NCBI RefSeq assembly: GCF_000355905.1
Contig: NZ_APLF01000001.1
Location: forward strand, 1-64,000
Reading direction: 5' to 3'
Length of the DNA: 64,000 bases
Origin: Psychroflexus gondwanensis ACAM 44
GTDB lineage: Bacteria > Bacteroidota > Bacteroidia > Flavobacteriales > Flavobacteriaceae
Part shown: in pieces, positions 60,707-64,000 of the stretch
Layout: the number at the start of each line of letters is the position of its first letter
Numbering within the stretch: position 1 is the first letter of the stretch
Made by a program: the position numbers and the translations under genes
Notes under the pieces: model-generated
Databases searched by the model: none
Told to the model about the DNA's origin: nothing
Seen by the model: only the letters and a program-made list of their open reading frames with translations

Positions 60707-63370
60707 TTAAAATCTAAATTTCAAATACGCCATAAAATACTGTGGAACCGCACGATAGACCAAGTCGCCTCTTTGAAAATTTGTGATGGAACTAAAAGTA
60801 TAAGACCTAGTATCAAAAATGTTCTGAGCATCTACCCCAAAAACGTAAGATTTATCTTTTGGCCGGTATTCCAAATTAAAACTACTCGTTTGGTAAGTTT
60901 CAGAATTGACTTCAAATACTTCATTTCTGAAATTTCCAAACACCCGATCGTAAAGTCTTAATACAGTTTCAAGTTTTCCATTATAAATCGTATTCGTATT
61001 GGTTGACTCGCCAATTTCTCCAGAATTTGAATTTATACTTCCAGAGAACTTAAAATTTAAAATCCCATCCCAATAGGTTGTCCCTCTAAAATAATACAAG
61101 TCGCTGTCATTGGTGACATTGAAAAGCTCACTATTTAGTATTGAAGGATTTTCAAAAACGGTTTTAGTATAACCGACTTTGAAGCTTGAATCTACAAAGG
61201 ATAAGTAAGTAGTAAAGCCTAATCTTCCCGCCAACAGACTTCCCCCAGGAATAAATAAACGCCTTGATACGTTCAAGCCTTCACTCAACAGATTATCTGC
61301 CGATAGTTGTTGATTATAGTCAGAATAGGAGATCCCAGCCTCAAACAAAATCCTTTTTTTGGGTCTGGAAAAGATATAATTAAAAGAATATTGATTTCTG
61401 GAAATGCTTTCGAGCCTGTTGAGACCCAAAATCAAATTTCTATAATTTTGCACGATGAAGTTGCTGTTCAAATCACTTAAAGTTGGCAATTCATTGATTT
61501 TCTTATATCTAATCGTAAAACTACCCAGTTTAGTTTTCCTAAGCCTTAAAGTGAGATTGGGATTAAAAAACAGAAAGCTTCTAGAATCTAGTGTTGTTCT
61601 TAAATTCACATTGGACAGTTCGAGATCCCCTTCAGCAATAAGCTTGTCTGGAATAAATTCATACTGAGTTTTAAAACTCACAAAAGATTTTAATCTTGTT
61701 TCTGAATTTGTTCCCGATAAACTATCGATTTCAATACTATTAGTAGTACTTCCACGATCGCTTGTTATGTGGTTAAAATCGCGTTCTTGATTTAAAATCC
61801 CCGTTTTGAATGCATACGTCAGCTTATTAACTTTAAAAATAGCACTGCCTTCCAAACCTTGATAAACGGTATTGTCTTTTATTTCAGTTTCGAGTTTGCT
61901 TGAATTGGAGGCTTCGTCTGGAGAAATGGTGTTTGGATTTATAGTAAACCCTTGTTGGTCTTGGTTGGCTCCTGTAAAGCCATAAAAAGTGAGCGCTCCG
62001 TTTGTTATCTTTTTGGTAAAGTGCACATTGGTAGATAAGCTAAGGTTACGTTCGTCTAAAACCTGAGCAATGTTATCCCTAGAATTGAAAAGCAATTCAT
62101 GATTCACATCAGAATTATTAACCGATAAGTCAGTTTGAAAGGTGATAAAGTGATCTTCATCTATAGAATGTTTTATTTCAAAGTCATTTCTAAGATTGAG
62201 GTTTTTGGTTTGAAACGCATTGTCTTCTTGAAAATTGATGGTTTCGTTTGGTAAAAAATAGGAGGTAAGATTGGTATAATCACTTTGAAATTGGTCTGCT
62301 GTCACAAACAAGGAATTTCTTAGTTTACTGTCTTTCCAAATGGTCTTATTGGCCAAGAGATTATTGGATACACTCTCATTTTCCACGTAAAATTTGTCAT
62401 CAATCAATATCGAGTTTGGATTTAAGTTCAAAAATGAATCTTGATCCAAACTATAGTTTTCATCAAAATCATTGAACCCCATTTGCTGGTAGACGTAATT
62501 ATTGAGTTGCTCTCCTGCTGGCTTGCCAACTGAATTGATATTACCCAAATCCAGAAGTTTCACCTCGGGTCGTATAAGCCCCAGATTAAGATCTACTTCG
62601 TAGCGACTATCATTGCCGATTCCTGTTTTTAAAGCTCCAAACCAAATAGATTTGGCTTTATCTTTTAATTTTAAATTGAGTACCACCGCTTCGCTATCTA
62701 GAAATTGCTTCAACACTGGGTTTTCACTATAGTTATTGATGACTTCAACTTTGCTGAGTACATCGGCGCTAAGGTTTTTGGAAATGGTTTTATAATTTTT
62801 GTCGGCAAGGTCATCTCCTTCTATCAATATTTTTTGAATGCTTTTGCCTTGTGCTTTTATATTTCCATCATCGTCTATTTCAATACCTGGTAAATTTTTT
62901 AAGACATCTTCAACAGTTTGCTCTGTTTCGTTAATAAAAGCAGAAACTCTGTAGGCTACCGTATCCCTATTGACTTTAATTTTTTCTTCAGTTTCAAGAA
63001 CCACCGTATTAAGCTGTTCAACTTTTGGAGTTAAACTGAAATTTTGAGTAATATTTCGCCCTGCTGTAGTATTTACTAAAACGTGTTGCGACTCATAACC
63101 AAAACTACTCACCTTTAAATACAATGAATCTGCATCAGCTTTTATCGATAACTCATATTTCCCATTTTCTGTAGAATAGGTGTACCCCAAAAACTTATTT
63201 GTAGAAGAACTTATGACGATGCTAGACCCTTCGAGAGGTAAATTTGATCCAACTTCTAAGACTTGACCTTTAATATCTAGCTTTTGAGCCTGAGCCAAAA
63301 ATGGCATCAATAAGCTTAAATATATAACTATAAGTCGAATAGGTTTAAGAAGTATGCTTAGTGTGATCAA
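60707..63370 (-). CDS. TonB-dependent receptor-like outer membrane protein
   Basis: This 887-residue protein has a signal peptide (LMPFLAQAQ), a carboxypeptidase regulatory-like domain (about 30-115, KLDIKGQVLEVGSNLPLEGSS), a plug-like domain (VEDVLKNLPGIEIDDDG; DVLSKVEVINNYSENPVL) and a large beta-barrel ending in YLKFRF. It belongs to the flavobacterial group found beside GLPGLI proteins; substrate unknown. The GLPGLI gene lies 22 bases upstream on the same strand. Confidence 0.88.
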   Translation of the reverse strand: MITLSILLKPIRLIVIYLSLLMPFLAQAQKLDIKGQVLEVGSNLPLEGSSIVISSSTNKFLGYTYSTENGKYELSIKADADSLYLKVSSFGYESQHVLVNTTAGRNITQNFSLTPKVEQLNTVVLETEEKIKVNRDTVAYRVSAFINETEQTVEDVLKNLPGIEIDDDGNIKAQGKSIQKILIEGDDLADKNYKTISKNLSADVLSKVEVINNYSENPVLKQFLDSEAVVLNLKLKDKAKSIWFGALKTGIGNDSRYEVDLNLGLIRPEVKLLDLGNINSVGKPAGEQLNNYVYQQMGFNDFDENYSLDQDSFLNLNPNSILIDDKFYVENESVSNNLLANKTIWKDSKLRNSLFVTADQFQSDYTNLTSYFLPNETINFQEDNAFQTKNLNLRNDFEIKHSIDEDHFITFQTDLSVNNSDVNHELLFNSRDNIAQVLDERNLSLSTNVHFTKKITNGALTFYGFTGANQDQQGFTINPNTISPDEASNSSKLETEIKDNTVYQGLEGSAIFKVNKLTYAFKTGILNQERDFNHITSDRGSTTNSIEIDSLSGTNSETRLKSFVSFKTQYEFIPDKLIAEGDLELSNVNLRTTLDSRSFLFFNPNLTLRLRKTKLGSFTIRYKKINELPTLSDLNSNFIVQNYRNLILGLNRLESISRNQYSFNYIFSRPKKRILFEAGISYSDYNQQLSADNLLSEGLNVSRRLFIPGGSLLAGRLGFTTYLSFVDSSFKVGYTKTVFENPSILNSELFNVTNDSDLYYFRGTTYWDGILNFKFSGSINSNSGEIGESTNTNTIYNGKLETVLRLYDRVFGNFRNEVFEVNSETYQTSSFNLEYRPKDKSYVFGVDAQNIFDTRSYTFSSITNFQRGDLVYRAVPQYFMAYLKFRF

Positions 63371-63392
63371 GGATTAAGTTTAGTTTGTATTA

Positions 63393-64000
63393 CTATTCAA
63401 TTTCATAAACTTCTATATAACTATTTGTTTTCAAAACTTTCGATTTCGAGCCAGATACACCCATGTTTTCTGCTATCATCCTACCTCCCATTCTAGCATC
63501 AAGAAAAGCTTTGATTAGAAATTTTTTATGTTCCTCATAAGAAATCCACGAAGACTTAGGATTTTTTATAGGTTTGAGTAAATAAGAGTGCTTGGTAGGG
63601 TATTCTATATTTTTAAAATACCAATAGATTTCTTTATCAGTATCATAAGCTTCCAAAATTAAACCCGGCAAGCCTACTAGTTTCCATGGGCCGTAAGGCA
63701 AAGGAATTTGTGGCGTAAACCAAGCGGTATAATCTCGCCCTCTAAAGTGGGCGGTTGCTTTTTGAACTTTATAAACTCCTATCATTTTTGTTTCTTCTGC
63801 TATGTCCCAAGGAATGTCTATGGTGTTATCCTTGACGTATTTAAACCCTAAATCACGTGAATACAAGATTTTTTCTTTTGGAGTATAATAATATCGAAAA
63901 CCTTCGGGATTAGTCGCAACAGTAATAGAATGCCTTGCCTCAGGACTAACTTGGAAAGATTTTTGCTCTCTAATGTGTCCACCTTCCAAAGAATCTTTTC
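63393..64000 (-). CDS. GLPGLI-family protein (partial, N-terminus beyond the window)
   Basis: The C-terminal 202 or so residues of a GLPGLI-family protein are present, with the signature WFTPQIPLPYGPWKLVGLPGLILE. The frame continues upstream without a stop (KDSLEGGHIREQKSF) and is cut by the window end at 64000, so the TTG at 63989 is not the real start. These proteins are exported and of unknown function, usually paired with the TonB-dependent receptor that follows here. Confidence 0.88.
   Translation of the reverse strand, partial: KDSLEGGHIREQKSFQVSPEARHSITVATNPEGFRYYYTPKEKILYSRDLGFKYVKDNTIDIPWDIAEETKMIGVYKVQKATAHFRGRDYTAWFTPQIPLPYGPWKLVGLPGLILEAYDTDKEIYWYFKNIEYPTKHSYLLKPIKNPKSSWISYEEHKKFLIKAFLDARMGGRMIAENMGVSGSKSKVLKTNSYIEVYEIE

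Overview
The window is a stretch of chromosome from a member of the Flavobacteriaceae (phylum Bacteroidota), close in flavour to Psychroflexus, Gramella or Salegentibacter; the genus is a guess. Signs of this are the AT-rich DNA, many upstream boxes of the Bacteroidota form TAnnTTTG, a PorP/SprF-type type IX secretion protein, a complete Bat (aerotolerance) operon, a GLPGLI protein next to a TonB-dependent receptor, a DAHP synthase fused to chorismate mutase, and uppS followed directly by bamA and two skp-like genes. Most of the window is core genome.

Region 1 (1-2990) is accessory DNA. A 51-bp tandem array (1-362) and two larger arrays (1357-1765 and 2270-2891) share a hairpin core, AGGGGCGTAGCCCTG or its reverse complement. 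The two larger arrays run opposite to the first and flank a solo IS200-type HUH/Y1 transposase (REP-associated type). A PIN-toxin/RHH-antitoxin pair lies between oppositely oriented arrays.

Region 2 (2991-17455, minus strand) opens, in transcription order, with pdxJ and an alpha/beta hydrolase, then a FadL porin with an SGNH lipoprotein, a holin-like membrane protein and a CPBP protease, then tig, clpP, clpX, an M24 peptidase, and finally the phenylalanine/tyrosine operon pheA-aminotransferase-tyrA-DAHP synthase/chorismate mutase. Upstream of pheA lies an unlisted 20-residue leader peptide rich in Phe and Tyr, with a terminator and a competing antiterminator. This is a classical attenuator.

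Region 3 (17535-35315, mostly plus) holds a CBS protein, nadK, a DUF6089 barrel, uppS, bamA, two skp homologues, murI, porP-like (minus), a three-domain Nfu protein, lpxB (minus), yicC-gmk-nadD, gpsA, an EamA transporter, pheS with a small partner gene (minus), and a divergent pair that includes a CvpA protein.

Region 4 (35358-54124, minus) holds a SulP transporter/carbonic anhydrase operon, the Bat operon (moxR, DUF58, BatD-like, batA, batB, batC, batD, batE), and an envelope operon: flippase, dut, a hypothetical gene, a sugar nucleotidyltransferase, a TPR protein, a DUF4292 lipoprotein and an EnvC-like protein.

Region 5 (54125-64000) is the second accessory-looking part. It has a decayed exported-protein fragment, then a three-gene operon encoding a TPR/HExxH putative metallopeptidase, a MazG-like pyrophosphohydrolase with an extra N-terminal domain, and a PD-(D/E)XK nuclease-SF1 helicase (DUF2075 type). 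I consider this the best candidate for an undescribed, possibly defensive, system. It is followed by a lipoprotein endonuclease/phosphatase, a tRNA-Arg(CCT), and a TonB-dependent receptor with a GLPGLI protein cut by the window edge.
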